Below are positions 17,057 through 34,080 of a DNA stretch of 64,000 nucleotides, piece by piece. The DNA lies in assembly GCA_018292915.2 (NCBI GenBank), contig JACVVK020000456.1, positions 402,501-466,500 of the forward strand. The letters are read 5' to 3'. The position numbers were made by a program, and so were the translations under genes. Positions within the stretch are counted from its first letter, which is position 1. Every line of letters starts with the position of its first letter. Below the pieces are notes generated by a model. It was given only the letters and a program-made list of their open reading frames with translations, was not told the DNA's origin and ran no database searches. Source of the DNA: Batillaria attramentaria (taxonomy: Eukaryota > Mollusca > Gastropoda > Batillariidae).

Positions 17057-18247
17057 TTAGTGTTCAAACCAACAGTCTAGTTCAGCCTCAATGGGATAAA
17101 CCCTGTGTAGTGGTTGATAGGGTGAGGATAGTGACCCCGAATCACCAACACACGTGGGGATGACCCGCCTGTCTCCTGCACCTAGACCATGCCTCCACAT
17201 GAGGAACTGCCTGTACACAGCATGGTGGTTAGCTTTGCGCTCGTCATCTTTGCCATTGCAGACAAGCATGTCTCGCCTCATTATCTGTGACAGCTGCAGA
17301 ACCATCCTGTCCAAAATCAGGTACTGGATTTCCTAAAATAAGAAGAGTATTTCTGAGTAAGGTCTGTTATTTTCAACTGAAAAGAGAGAGGAAACAGAAT
17401 AACACGGACCAACAAGTAAATTTTATGTTTTGGTCGTAAATTTCAGGCATAATTATGCATTTGCATGAGGGGACAGGTGTAAGATTTTCACTGGTGCAAA
17501 GTTCTACATGTTTCATAGTTTAATAATACCAGTTTACTTTTAATGAGGAAGTACCTAATGGGAGCAAAAATTGGCATTGACCATAACCACAGCAGAGACG
17601 TTCCAAGTTCAGCATCGGATGGCATGTTTCTGCAGGAGACAAAAGTGCACCAGGAGGACTGGCCAGAATGAGGCATAGGGCTGTGGCCACCTGGCTGCCC
17701 CTCCTACAGCTCCAGAAGGCTGAATACCGGTATGAGGCCTGGCTGTGCCTCAATCATGTCTACCGCCATCCCCTTCAGTCTTCTTGTCTCCATCTTGTCC
17801 ATTGTCTTCTGAAAATAGTGAAATATATACAATCCACAGGCATTTTAGTTATGTGTTGTCACTGGGTGAGGGCTCTCTCTCTCTCTCTCTTATTACAGAC
17901 AATACAGTAATCAAAAATTCTAACCTGTTGTCCTGTTAATCTCAGCTACAAGATACCAACCTTTTCATCTTAAAACTGGGACTTCAGGATGGCTTACCTT
18001 CAACACAGTGATTAAACACTACACTGTGCACACACATGGGCATGTGTTTGGCAGAGAGAAAAGAGTAATGGTATCCTACTTTTTACTATTCAGGGATATT
18101 GAAAATAAGACGAGTGTGTAATGTCTTACCTTCAACTGTTCTCGTCTTTCCTCCAGCATTGCTGCCACAGTACGTGCTCCTAATGCTGCAGCACCTCTGC
18201 CCCATGCAAGCATGCTGGTGATACATGCACTCCTCTCTCCTACAAGT
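17057..18247 (-). pseudogene. P2X7-type cysteine-rich (ballast-like) domain, decayed
   Basis: Three exon-like blocks join in phase. Block 1 (about 18130-18247) is helical, ending AAMLEERREQLK. Block 2 (about 17538-17818) reads KTMDKMETRRLKGMAVDMIE, then an SSWCTFVSCRNMPSDAE segment and RLCCGYGQC. Block 3 (17057-17332) reads YRQFLMWRHG...GAGDRRVIPTC. These match the order of the P2X7 intracellular domain: helix, WC..C..MP...CC, then (W)RHG.LG.G.RR.IPSC and YPxPxxxYTGF. Three lesions are visible. Block 2 has an in-frame TAG after FSLLEL and a 1-nt shift between SDAE and LERLCC. Block 3 has a 1-nt shift after IPTCV; the other frame then reads HYPHPINHYTGFIPLRLN to a stop. In P2X7 the domain is a cytoplasmic zinc/GDP-binding ballast, and many invertebrate proteins carry it without a channel. 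A functional variant with assembly indels is the alternative. Confidence 0.7.
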
Positions 18248-18451
18248 ACAACAGCAAAAAAAAAGCAAACTGTAAAACAACCAGCTTGTATAATCTGAAG
18301 CACATTTTATGGTGAATCAGACACCGACTACAAGGACTTAGTTACTAGTAGGCAAAATTTTAATTTCGTTCTCTCCCTCTCCGGGCTCTGATGGTGTGTC
18401 TGAGTGTGACTGGAAATAAAATCAACCTCGTATTCCTCCCTACATCCCTCT

Positions 18452-18456
<5 letters not shown>

Positions 18457-18511
<55 letters not shown>
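18457..18511. repeat. (CA)n microsatellite
   Basis: About 27 CA units, between the P2X7-domain blocks and the candidate upstream exon. Confidence 0.9.
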
Positions 18512-18514
<3 letters not shown>

Positions 18515-18795
18515 TGAATTTATCAACTGGTGCGCTTATTTTGAGCCACGGAAAGGAAGGATGATTCATAAAGTAAACTAGTTTGAAGATCATGGGAAGC
18601 GTTATCGATCAACACTGATCTTTCATTCTTTGCCTTTGGTATCCTGTCCGGCAACGAGTCAACGCCGGATGCGCTAGCTGACCCATTGCAGCCTACAAAA
18701 CTTACAACAATGGTCACAGAAATCCAAACTGGAATGTCAAAGATTGGAAATCAATGCGTGAATGTTATCAAAATTATGAAAATGTGGAATAAAGC

Positions 18796-19056
18796 TTACC
18801 GTGATCGCACGTAGGCGGCCAGCCCACCAACAAAATCCTTCAGGCAGCGCGCGCTAAAGGATGTGACGTCACTGTGGTCTCGGTGTCCCCGGCCTAAAGC
18901 TTCACTGGCGTCTGCTTCGAACGCGATGACAGAACAAGCTTCCAGAGCGACACATGTGCCGACCCGAGACACCACAACGGTCTCAGACGCTATTTTGTGA
19001 CCCAAGTGACTGATTCTGATGCACAAATTACTCGCATTCGATGATTTTTTTCCCAC
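18796..19056 (-). CDS. candidate upstream exon
   Basis: A frame starting at 19056 (MGKKSSNASNLCIRISHLGH...) reaches a strong donor (CACG|gtaagc, near 18799). It lies upstream of the P2X7-domain blocks and could be the first exon of that gene, but the phase-2 donor does not match the phase-1 entry of the next block. No domain is seen. Confidence 0.25.
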   Translation of the reverse strand: MGKKSSNASNLCIRISHLGHKIASETVVVSRVGTCVALEACSVIAFEADASEALGRGHRDHSDVTSFSARCLKDFVGGLAAYVRSR

Positions 19057-20034
19057 ACGCCATAGTATGCTTGTTCTGCGTATAGAGCCTTTAAAGTCAA
19101 AGTCAAATGTCTTTTATTTTTCTTGACCCACTTTCATTGGGCACTGAGAGGGAAAGGAAAAACAGAAAATAAACATACAAGAACCATCAAATTTGTTAGA
19201 GTGGTATAACAACACATCAGAAAAATAGTAGTTGACACGCACCTTTTAGCCCTAAGACACAATAGACGAGACACAACCAAAATAATAATAATAATTTACA
19301 CACAAGCACACTCAATGCAGTAGTCATCAATTAGACAAGGTCCCAGAATCTAAACACACACCAGGTAGCACAGACAATTGTACCAAACACCTCCGTGCAA
19401 TACCTCAGTCTCAACCGCGGCCTTCGAAAATCGCGCTTCAATAATTTGTAGTTCGCAACGAACCTTTAATACGCCAGTTTCCATGCCAGAATTTGACTAC
19501 GAATGTTTTGCCAATTCAAGATAACCAAGTGAGGGAAATGCGGGCTCGACTCTGACTCCATCCGGTGAGAAAAAAAAATTCCGAACAAATCCCCCCTCCC
19601 ATCCTCCCCCCCCCCCCCCCACACACACACACCCACACACACACACCTCCCTTTATTCAAACCAAATGCTTCAGAAAATGCAAGCAGTTCAGTGGGGTAA
19701 GGGAGGTGGTGAACTTATTTATATTTATTATCAATTTTTGTCATTGGCCACTATGACATTTGAAAAAAAAAAACTGTCGCCAAGGAAACAAGAGTAGTGC
19801 CAGATTTTGCTCCGGCGTGACGTAAAACCAAAAGACGTATACTCACTATGCACCTGTCACTCAGTCAGTTCCGATCTACTTCCCTTCACGCATCCACCCT
19901 CTCTTTCATCCATCAGTATTGATATCATATGCAGTATTCTAGTAGCTCTGTGTTCCGTGCAAAGAACGATTCACACAACACTGTTTCGCTTAGCACGTTT
20001 TCCAAGCCTCCTTCAGTCAAGCCAGCCGGTTAGC

Positions 20035-20130
20035 CGCGGAGCCGAATTGGCCCGAATGGTAAAGCGTCAGTTGGACTTCTAATGCTCGGGTCGTGAGTTC
20101 GTATCCCGGCTGGGGCCAAATATTTCTTGT
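20035..20130 (+). repeat. tRNA-headed SINE, head portion
   Basis: The head gcccgaatggtaaagcg ... gtcgtgagttcgtatcccgg is present with the start of the conserved body (ggggccaaatatttct). The 3' body (atcaccc...gtggtggaaaagg) is missing, so this is a 3'-truncated copy, just downstream of the sulfotransferase stop codon. Confidence 0.65.
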
Positions 20131-20248
20131 TTTCTTTTTTTCCCCAAAACAACATGCTATGCCACGTAAGTCCCGCAGTCCCCACACTCTCTCCCATTCC
20201 TTCCTTTCTATTCATTCACCCAGCACTTCATTTCCTTCCTTCCTTCCT

Positions 20249-25448
<5,200 letters not shown>

Positions 25449-25921
25449 TCTGCAGCAGCTGCTCCTCTCCCTCTCAGCGTTTGCCAGTTGTGGTACAGTG
25501 TAACGTTCGCGTTACCAGATCAATAAGCACACGTTGTGTATGCCCCGTGTGGTCATAACTCTGTGGGAATTCTTTTCACTGTGAGCGGCGGTGACAGCTA
25601 CAGTGGCCATGGAACACTGTGACATTGTTTCTTGGTCCCCCTTCCAAAAAAAAAAATATATATATAAATAAATATAATTTAAAAAAAATAAAAAAAATAA
25701 CAGTTACGCGATTTGTTGTTTGTTTGAATGTTTAACTCCATTTTCCGCCACATCAGGGTGATGTGAAAGGCGAGGGACGAGGAAACTAAATTATGTAGTA
25801 CATCTCCCCCCCCCCCCCCTTTGGTTTCTTGTTTCTTTTTTTCATTCGGAAATCGAAATGAAGACGGACTCGAGCATTGACTGCTATCCCCGTAATCAAA
25901 ATGGATGACCTTCTTAGTTGC

Positions 25922-26089
25922 GTGGCCGAATGGTAGAACGCTGGACTTCTGATGCTCGCCGGGTCGTGAGTTCGTATCCCGGCCGGGGCTAAATATTTGT
26001 GCTGGCTTTTTCATCGTTGTCCCCTCTTTGATATCACCCGTATGTGGTGGAAAAGGATGTTAAACCCCCAAGCACCCACCCACGCACCC
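25922..26089 (+). mobile_element. tRNA-headed SINE with 10-bp target duplication
   Basis: The head (gtggccgaatggtagaacg ... gtgagttcgtatcccgg) and body (ctaaatatttgtgctggct ... atcacccgtatgtggtgg aaaaggatgttaaac) are complete. It is flanked by TCTTAGTTGC at 25912-25921 and 26090-26099. Confidence 0.9.
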
Positions 26090-26285
26090 TCTTAGTTGCT
26101 ATACCGCTTCAAACGTTTCGCCGACGATTGCGGCTCTCATTCAAAGCCGTTATTTTAAAAACATGAACATATACACGTCTTCAGATTGTTGTAACGTATT
26201 AGTACAAGTCGGTTTCAGGGTGGCAGCAAACGGCCACCTTCAATCACTCTAACCGAGGTAACTAAACACGTCTGATAAATTTACG

Positions 26286-26622
26286 TTGTATGTATGTATG
26301 TATGTATGTATGTATGTATGTATGTATGTATGTATGTATGTATGTATGTATGTGGTATGCATGTAGGTATGTGTATTAGGCACACCCCATCCCATCCCAT
26401 TCCATTCTGTACATTTGTATATTTGCACGTAGTATGTATGTATGTATGTATGTATGTATGTATGTATGTATGTATGTATGTATGTATGTATGTATGTATG
26501 TATGTATGTATGTATGTATGTATGTATGTATGTATGTATGTATGTATGTATGCATGTATGCATGTCAGTATGTATGTATGTATGTATGTATGTATGTATG
26601 TATGTATGTATGTATGTATGTT
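26286..26622. repeat. (ATGT)n tetranucleotide tracts
   Basis: Two arrays (26286-26355 and 26433-26622) flank a unique segment containing cccatcccatcccattcc. Because 4 and 3 are coprime, open frames run in every phase; these are not genes. Confidence 0.95.
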
Positions 26623-27309
26623 TGCATGAGTCCTGCAAAACGTGTGTGCGAGTGACTATGATGTATTTTGGCCGGTGAGATTGATCTATATGTTAATTTC
26701 TCGTTTCATGTACCCCCAACGGGGTTTTGCAATCAACTTTGACTTGACTTGACTTGATAAATAAAACTCCAATGCGTGAGCCTTCTCGTAAGTCCCGAGA
26801 CCGCTGCAGATTGCATAAGGGTGGCTAGGAGTGGCTCCTATTGTGATATGAAGATTTCCAGTAAAATTGCGATTTTCGCACGGGCTTTTAAGAGGTATAA
26901 TATAAGTTACAGTAACCGTGCAGTTATGACCGCTGGAGGTGTGTCCAGAGTCAGCGATCGACAATAGAATAGTCGCTAGACGAAGTTAGTAGTAATCTTC
27001 ACTGAGGCGCAAGGACTGTTACCGTGACCCCACACGTACTGTACGTTACAGCTGTAAGTTATATGGCCACTGCAGCTGTGTCCGTCCAAAGCGCACGAGA
27101 ATGGCGGGAATAGCCGCTACACGCAGTGACTTTTACCCTGCTCCTACTGCACGTTACAGCCGTACGAGTATAAGTGATAGGCATCAGCACGGCAGGTGTG
27201 TGTAAATTTAAGTGCACGAGAATAGAATGTTCAGCACTGGATACCGATTCTTACCAAGCAATTTAAGGCTCTCACCCTACTCCCACTGTCAGTTACAGCT
27301 CAGTGAGAC

Positions 27310-27590
27310 ACCCGCTGGGCCGTCACGGTGACAGCGTCTGCAATGCTGGCACTGAGCCAACAGAAACGTACTCGTGATGACTCGGCGACCACGCTGAACA
27401 CTCCAGTAGTCGAATAACAGTCCGTAGACTCCGCTCAACTGATGTTCGACCGCTCGCGCAACGCTGAACATTGTACCGCATTAAGAGCTGTGCTAATCAT
27501 CAAGATAGAGTAGTTCGAGCGTACAGGCGCACTCACAAGCGAATCCGTTCCAGAACATAAATTGGCTTAGCAAAGATGGAGTTAGTCCGT
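27310..27590. repeat. dispersed repeat R1, copy 2
   Basis: The sequence ggtgacagcgtctg ... ctggcactgagccaacagaa ... gttcgaccgctcg ... gcattaagagctgtg ... ggcttagcaaagatggagtta matches 56065-56315 along its length. Its end also matches window positions 1-35 (aacataagttggcatagc...). Three copies of one family; no coding potential is seen. Confidence 0.7.
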
Positions 27591-27892
27591 AACTCGCGGC
27601 CACCGACTGCACGTGTGTCCAGAGAGTGTCCGAGAAGAGAAATGTCGCTACATAACATATAGTAATCTTCACACGCTTATCCAACTCCAGTCCAGCACTG
27701 TGAAACACCAAGTTCAAGTTCAAGTTTATTTATTTTCCCACCCTCTAGGGGCATTGGAAAAAAAGATATACATACATACATCACAGCCACCTGTGTCACA
27801 AATGTCACATACATGTTTACACTGCACTCCGCTACAGAGCGGCAGTGGCATAAATGCATCTGCCGTTAGAATGGTCCTACCTCAACCTGAGC

Positions 27893-28195
27893 AGGGCCCG
27901 CATGTAAAACTCGAGGTTAATTTAACGCACGGCTACGGGCCTAACCCAGACTAGGACAAAAGAAACCCCAAACAAAATTAAATAAAAAGAAAAAAAGGAA
28001 GCGAAGAAAGGTAGAAAAAACTCATCCTTCTCTAATGGCTTATAGGCACCATGGTGGAATGGATCCGCTTCCTGGTTAAACTTGACCCCCCCCCCCCCCC
28101 CAAAAAAAAAACAAAAAACCTAGAGCTAGTTCAGTTCGAGGTTAGACTTTAACCCGGGGTTAAAATCCCTAACCTCGACTTTTACATGCGGGCAC
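27893..28195 (+). mobile_element. MITE family M1, copy 3
   Basis: Terminal repeats read gggcccgcatgtaaaactcg (left) and cgacttttacatgcgggc (right), with the shared interior (ggctacgggcctaaccc ... aaggaagcgaagaaagg). Flanks are CAG and CTG, consistent with a CWG target that has since mutated. Confidence 0.75.
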
Positions 28196-28564
28196 TGAGC
28201 GTTCGCATGAAAAGGTGCGTCTTCAGTTCTTTCTTTCTTACTAAACGCGAACTACTGGTTGTACACTTTGGACACTGAAGTGTGCAAGGTCTCCGAACAA
28301 CTGCACACAGCTGTTTCTTTCCTCGTGTGGCCGTAGTCACTGTGACCCCCATGCCCTGTTGAATCATTATTAAAATTTTGCTTTCCCACGGAGCGCGACG
28401 TACAGGCCGAACACGCTTCAGTTCACAGCACACATTAATATAGTCCTCAGTGCTGCATAGCCATGCAACGGTAATCTTTGATCAGTCTATTCATCCTCAG
28501 TTTAGCCTCCCTTCAGTTATCCTGTAACACACTGACGCGCGCGCGCGCCGGCGCGCCGCGCACG

Positions 28565-28574
<10 letters not shown>

Positions 28575-28632
<58 letters not shown>
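28575..28632. repeat. (CA)n microsatellite with CG-rich head
   Basis: cgcgcgcgcgccggcgcgc (28537 on) passes into (CA)n. Confidence 0.9.
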
Positions 28633-28636
<4 letters not shown>

Positions 28637-29106
28637 TGCCAAGTTCGCGCACTGTCTTTGCTGTCAGTCATCGGATAATAAAGTTCTGTTCTGATCATTG
28701 GTACACTGACTGACTTGCGACAAGGTGGCAAATAGTGACGCTTATCAGAAATCGAACAAACAGCGTTGCTTAAATTTGAAGTTTTGACGTGACTGCGACC
28801 ATTAATTTTAGTGTACTTGCCGGCGCATGATTTGAACAGAATCGACATTGGCTATATATAAAAAATAAACCACTACATTTCTGACCGTGAAACCCGTCTG
28901 AAACAAACCCCGCCATGCCGGCTTTTCCCCGTCCCGCCCAAAGTTACGCGTGCAAACACCACGTTTACGGCGTGGGGGGTGGTGGTGGAGGTGGTGGGGG
29001 GGGGGGTCAAAATAGACGTGTTTTTTGTTGTTCAGTGTTGTTGTTTTTCGGTGCAGTCATAAGCAGCCTCATTCGGCGGGATCCCCCCCCCCACCACCAC
29101 CACCAA

Positions 29107-29141
<35 letters not shown>

Positions 29142-29316
29142 ATGGCACCGCGTTTTTCCAATGCCTTACAAATTCAAAAATTCATAGCCAACACCGGAAA
29201 AACGCTTTGGGATTTCCGGTTGTCAGTTAGAAGGAAAATGTCAGTTTATCGACCAGAAAGCGACATGATTTTTTTTTTTTTTTTTTTACTACAATCTGAA
29301 GGTACGTAGATATGCA

Positions 29317-29497
29317 GGGAGCCGGGGTGGTCGAATGGTAGAGCGTTGGACTTCTAATGCTCGGTTCGTGAGTTCGATCCCGACTGAGGCCAAATATTTG
29401 TGCTGGCTTTTTCATCGTTGCCCCGTCTTTGATATCACCCTATGTGGTGGAAAAGGATGTTAAACCCCCAAACACCCACCCATCCCCACCCCCACCC
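29317..29497 (+). mobile_element. tRNA-headed SINE with 13-bp target duplication
   Basis: A full head (gtcgaatggtagagcgttgg ... gagttcgatcccg) and body (caaatatttgtgctggct ... tgtggtggaaaaggatgtta) end in a C/A-rich tail. Flanked by ACGTAGATATGCA at 29304-29316 and 29498-29510. This is the clearest copy of the family in the window. Confidence 0.92.
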
Positions 29498-29812
29498 ACG
29501 TAGATATGCACACTGATATTTAAAAATAATGGCTTTTAGCTTAGAGGACTCATCTCAAAACTTTTTAAAGCGGCATGGCACCGGAAAAACGACCAACCCA
29601 CGTGTGGTCTCGATGTGATGTCAGCAGCGAACAGCTGCTGCCGTTAGGTGAAACCCCCTATATCGCCAAGGATTTGCAAGCTGCAGGTACAGATGGTCCA
29701 CACTCAAAACAATTGTTGTATGTGTGTATGTGTGTGTGTGTGTGTGTGTGTAGATCGCTGAAGATTTGTAAGCAGCAAAATCACATGCGCAGATGGCCTA
29801 CACTCAATTGCT

Positions 29813-29884
<72 letters not shown>

Positions 29885-30704
29885 CGCGCACGCTCGTTCG
29901 TGTGTGTTCATGTTCCTACACAAAGCCTGTTTGTTTCAGACGTAAAGCTGTAACTGACTAGATAGGATGCACAGTCTTTATTCAGCTTCAGAAAGTATAT
30001 ATATATATATAATTAATCGAATACTTTAACTGCACACAATACAGGACAATTCAAATTCTATCCTTTTTAAATTCAACAGATACTTTCTGTGATTGTAACA
30101 TCATCTAGAGACATGCAAAGACAGATGAGTATTCAAAAATAGATTTACTTCATTTTCTTTTACTCAGACAAGACTGTCGTTATCTTTGGAGAGATTCTCT
30201 GAATAATTGTTCAGCAGTATCAAAGCACAGATAAGGGAATTTAACTAACACTTAACAATGCATGCAACAGGTGTCTGCAGTAAGAGTGCTAGACTCCGGA
30301 AACTTTGAAATGAAAGGCACATAAGAATTCGAACATGCAATCGCAAAAACTATCAAAGCTCCAAAGTGCTCGAAACAATATCTAAATCCTACTAATATTA
30401 TGCGTAGTTTAGAAGTTTTCATTTGAAACAGACAAGACAGATTTCAAGAAAACTGAGCCACCAACATTCGAAATATATACAGTTACTCCGTAAACCTAAG
30501 CAAAACATTAAAAAAAAAAAAAAAAAAAAAAATGCAGAGGAACCATGGAAGAGCAAGAATGAAAAAGTTTAACCCTGATTAGAAACCTTGGGGGAAAAAA
30601 AAATCAACAGCACAGAATTGTCTAATCAACGAAACATCGCATCAGATGGGTGCGTATGAAACACCAGTCCTTGGAAAAAATTGCGAACCCATAATCCCCT
30701 CCGT

Positions 30705-30741
<37 letters not shown>

Positions 30742-30819
30742 GATGACAACAACTTTTAAGAAAGCAGAGGAGATTTTCCCGGGGGTCTGGGGCCGGCTTG
30801 CGTACAAGGAAAGCCAGAG

Positions 30820-31074
30820 AAAATTGACAAGCCGGGGGGGGGGGGGGGGAGGGGGACGGCAAGGCAGCTTACCGCAGCAGGCAGCTTACCGCAGCAGTCC
30901 TGAAACTGAATTGGCCCTCAAAATCGGAATGCAATTAACGCCGAAAAAATTGACAAGCGGGGGGGGGGGGGGGGGGGGGGGGGGGCGGACGGCAAGACAG
31001 CTTACCGCAGCAGTCCTGACACTGAATTGGCCCTCAAAATCGGAATGCAAGTGACGCCGAAAAAAATTGACAAG

Positions 31075-31121
<47 letters not shown>

Positions 31122-31122
31122 A
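30820..31122 (+). repeat. three tandem units each with a G-run
   Basis: A unit of about 115-128 bp (aaattgacaagc-G(n)-gacggcaag.cagcttaccgcagcag...ccctcaaaatcggaatgcaa) is repeated. The third unit ends after its G-run. The runs lengthen left to right: about 16, 27 and 45 Gs (31076-31120). Confidence 0.85.
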
Positions 31123-31464
31123 TCGCTCAGTGACGCTAAGTTCTACAGCTATGATTTTTTAATTTCTTTTCGATTTTTTTCCGCGGAGTTAGAACAGCGG
31201 AGATTTTTTTAAAAGACAGCGGAACGGCGGAGAACGGCGGGACTGTTGTCATCCCTGACACACACACACACACACCCGCGTTACAAAGAAAGGGTCAAAT
31301 TCCTATGTACATGTACGCATCAATACAAGGGAGATCAGCCGTGGGATACACAGGTCTGAACATTGGCAGTTGATCTCCCTTGTTCTGAGTGACACCATTA
31401 ATATGCAATGCTCACTACAATCTTCTTGGGCAGATCGCCTCGTGAGACAGTACGACAGTGCTCT

Positions 31465-31745
31465 TGGTTGTTCTGGGGTTTAACGTCCTTTTCCACTGCC
31501 AGGAATGACATCATCGTCAAGATGAGGACGGAGGGAAAAGCCGGCCGGCCGCCAAAATCAATTTTGGGCTCTCAGAGTGAATGAGTGTTCTAGGGCTTCA
31601 AAGTCCTTTTCCACCACATAATGGTTTATATCAAAGATGGGGCAACGAGGAAAAAGGCCTGGCACAAATGTCTGGCTCCCAGATTTGAACTCACAACCTA
31701 TAAGCATTGAAGTGAAATGCTCTACCAGCCCTTGGCCGTCCTGGC
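31465..31745 (-). repeat. two SINE copies, reverse orientation, one partial
   Basis: 31591-31745 has the reversed body (ccttttccaccacataatgg ... atatcaaagatggggcaacg) and head (gatttgaactcacaacc ... gctctaccag). 31465-31560 holds only the tail (gtttaacgtccttttccac). Both are diverged. Confidence 0.6.
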
Positions 31746-32388
31746 TCTAGGCCCAGGGTAGGAAAGTACAGTATATGTACGCGGGCAATGGGCAATGCTG
31801 AGGGGACTACGCACAGTAGAGTCTATTGTGATTGAAGGAGAACAACCTCAATGATGCGATGGACTTTACTTCCTGCTGCAAGAAGTCAAAGTCATCATGT
31901 CAAAGAGACTCCGGCTATGCCGGTCAGTCACAAGCACTGGGTTGAACAGTGTTCAAGTGGACTATTCTGTCTTGGTAATGCAGCTGCGCCTTACTTCCAC
32001 GACCTGCTAGCTATAGCGCCAACTCCAATGACTCTTGCAGCAGGGATGATAAACCATTATCTTGCACACACAAATCATCATCAAGTGTGCCATATTACAT
32101 GCATTATGCATGCAGGATTGAGATGGTCAGATGGCCACTGTTACCATGGCATCATCCGATTATGTAAAAGGCCATACTCAAACACTTTCACCTTGGCAGC
32201 AAGGATTACCCACTACAGCCAGTTCAGTCCAAGGCAGAAGCATATATCATCAGCATGAAGACTAGCAAGACAGGTTTGCTCATAACCATCAGGTCAAAAG
32301 GGTCCACATGGCAACATCAACACAATGTCAAAGTCATTTCGACCCTTTCAAGGTCAAGGTAAAGGTGAACTAAACTGTTACACCTGGA

Positions 32389-34047
32389 TCATGTGATTGC
32401 AAGTGTCACCATGGCAGCACCAGAAGCCACCAGAGCGCCACCTGGTGTGAAGGAGCAATGCTGAGCTTGGTCTGTCTGTCCCTGTGGAGCAAATGAGACA
32501 ATGTGAGTTATCATCTCTCTCTCTCTCTCTCTTTCTCCCCCCCCCCCACACACACACACACCTTTCTTTGTTATCCACCAAGACAGGAAAGACAATCCCA
32601 CAACAACCAGAAGAACAAGTGAGAAAAGAGAAGAGAAAAAAAAAAAAACTACCCCAAATGAATCTCTTGATACAGTCTATCTCTTCAATCCAATCAAGAA
32701 GGAAATTTATACTGTAACTTGCCATTTAAAACGTCAACAACAACAACAACAACAACAACAACAAAACCCTCACAAACTAATGCTGTCATGAACCATGGCT
32801 CACTCTAACAGCATGGTTACACCGTACAGTCTTTGGTTACACTCCAAATGAAGTATCATGAAATTATCACTGAACACTTCTTTAGTCCTGCCTTATCATC
32901 CTAGCTAAGCAGCTTACCTCAAGCGTTCTGACACACTGCCCATTCACCACGTCCCAGACTTTGACCGAGTCGTCATCGCTGGACGACGCCAGATAGGTGC
33001 CGTCTGGTGAGAAAGCAAGAGCCTGTACCCAGCCGAGATGCCCCTGACACACATGGAGACATCGTCCGGTCTTTGGGTTCCACAGTCTCACGCTTTTGTC
33101 CCAAGACCCTGAAGCCTGGAGAAGTTGAAAAGGTTTGATTTATTTTGACTCGAAGGCATTTGATAAATGGAATAGGAAATAGGTAATAGTAGAACGGAAT
33201 GGCCAGATCCTTTATCTGCTGTTTTTAAAACTAAGCAAGCGATTCACATATCTTGGTGTGCTGCATTTCACAATGAAACGGAAGAAAAAGAAGAAAAAAA
33301 GGAAGAATGAGAATTGAACTGTTGATGACAGAAGTGTTTTTCAGATTGTAGTGTTTACAGTGTTTACATTATCCAAAAATAAATAAATGATAGACAGAAC
33401 AACAACTACACCAAAAACAAACAACACTAAAGAAAAAAAAAAGAAAAAAAAGAAAGAAAAATTAACAACAAGAAAAGCAGCAGGAAAAATCTAAACCCAT
33501 AGAACTTTTTTCGACTGCAGAGAGAAATACCTAGCTGCACACATTTTGGTTTTTCCACCTATTTTGACAGCCACATTCTTGGATAGAATCTTCTCCCCCT
33601 CCCCCCCCCTCCTCCGCCACCCTCCCCCCCCCCCCCAAGAAAAATTCCCCCCAAATCACCCCCCCCCAAAAAAAAAAAAAAACAAAAAAAAACAACAACA
33701 ACAACACACACACACAAACAAAACAAAGGCACACTAGACAAACAAACAAACAAAAACTACAACAAGAAATTACCCCCCCCCCCCCCCCCATCACACACCC
33801 CTACCACTTCACCACCTAGCCAACACGTGTGTGCACAAACTCTGTATTCCTACTCTCTGGCCAGACTGAATTGATTTCCATACTCACAAGCATGCCATCC
33901 TTGGAAAACGTGACAGCATGGACATTGCCCGTGTGTCCTTGTAAAACGCGGACTGGGGGAAACTGGCTTGGGTCTTTTAGCGCCCACACACGTACCGTGA
34001 AATCCCATGACCCTGTTGCCTATAGGATCACACACACACACACACAC

Positions 34048-34080
<33 letters not shown>

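Larger units (their letters stand above)
26100..32380. other. gene-free, repeat-rich interval
   Basis: No gene is supported. It holds ATGT arrays, a retroposon end with (TTGAC)n near 26735-26760, a copy of the 27310/56075 repeat family, MITE M1 copy 3 and a reverse retroposon end with (CAAGTT)n at 27712-27745. It also holds (CA)n at 28575-28632, (TG)n at 29815-29881, SINEs at 29317 and 31591, and the G-run triplication at 30820-31122. Confidence 0.55.

Noticed and set aside
31851..32258. 135-codon frame on the + strand
   Set aside because: No domain, no splice context, lies in the 3' flank of WDR38 on the opposite strand; composition is ordinary noncoding.
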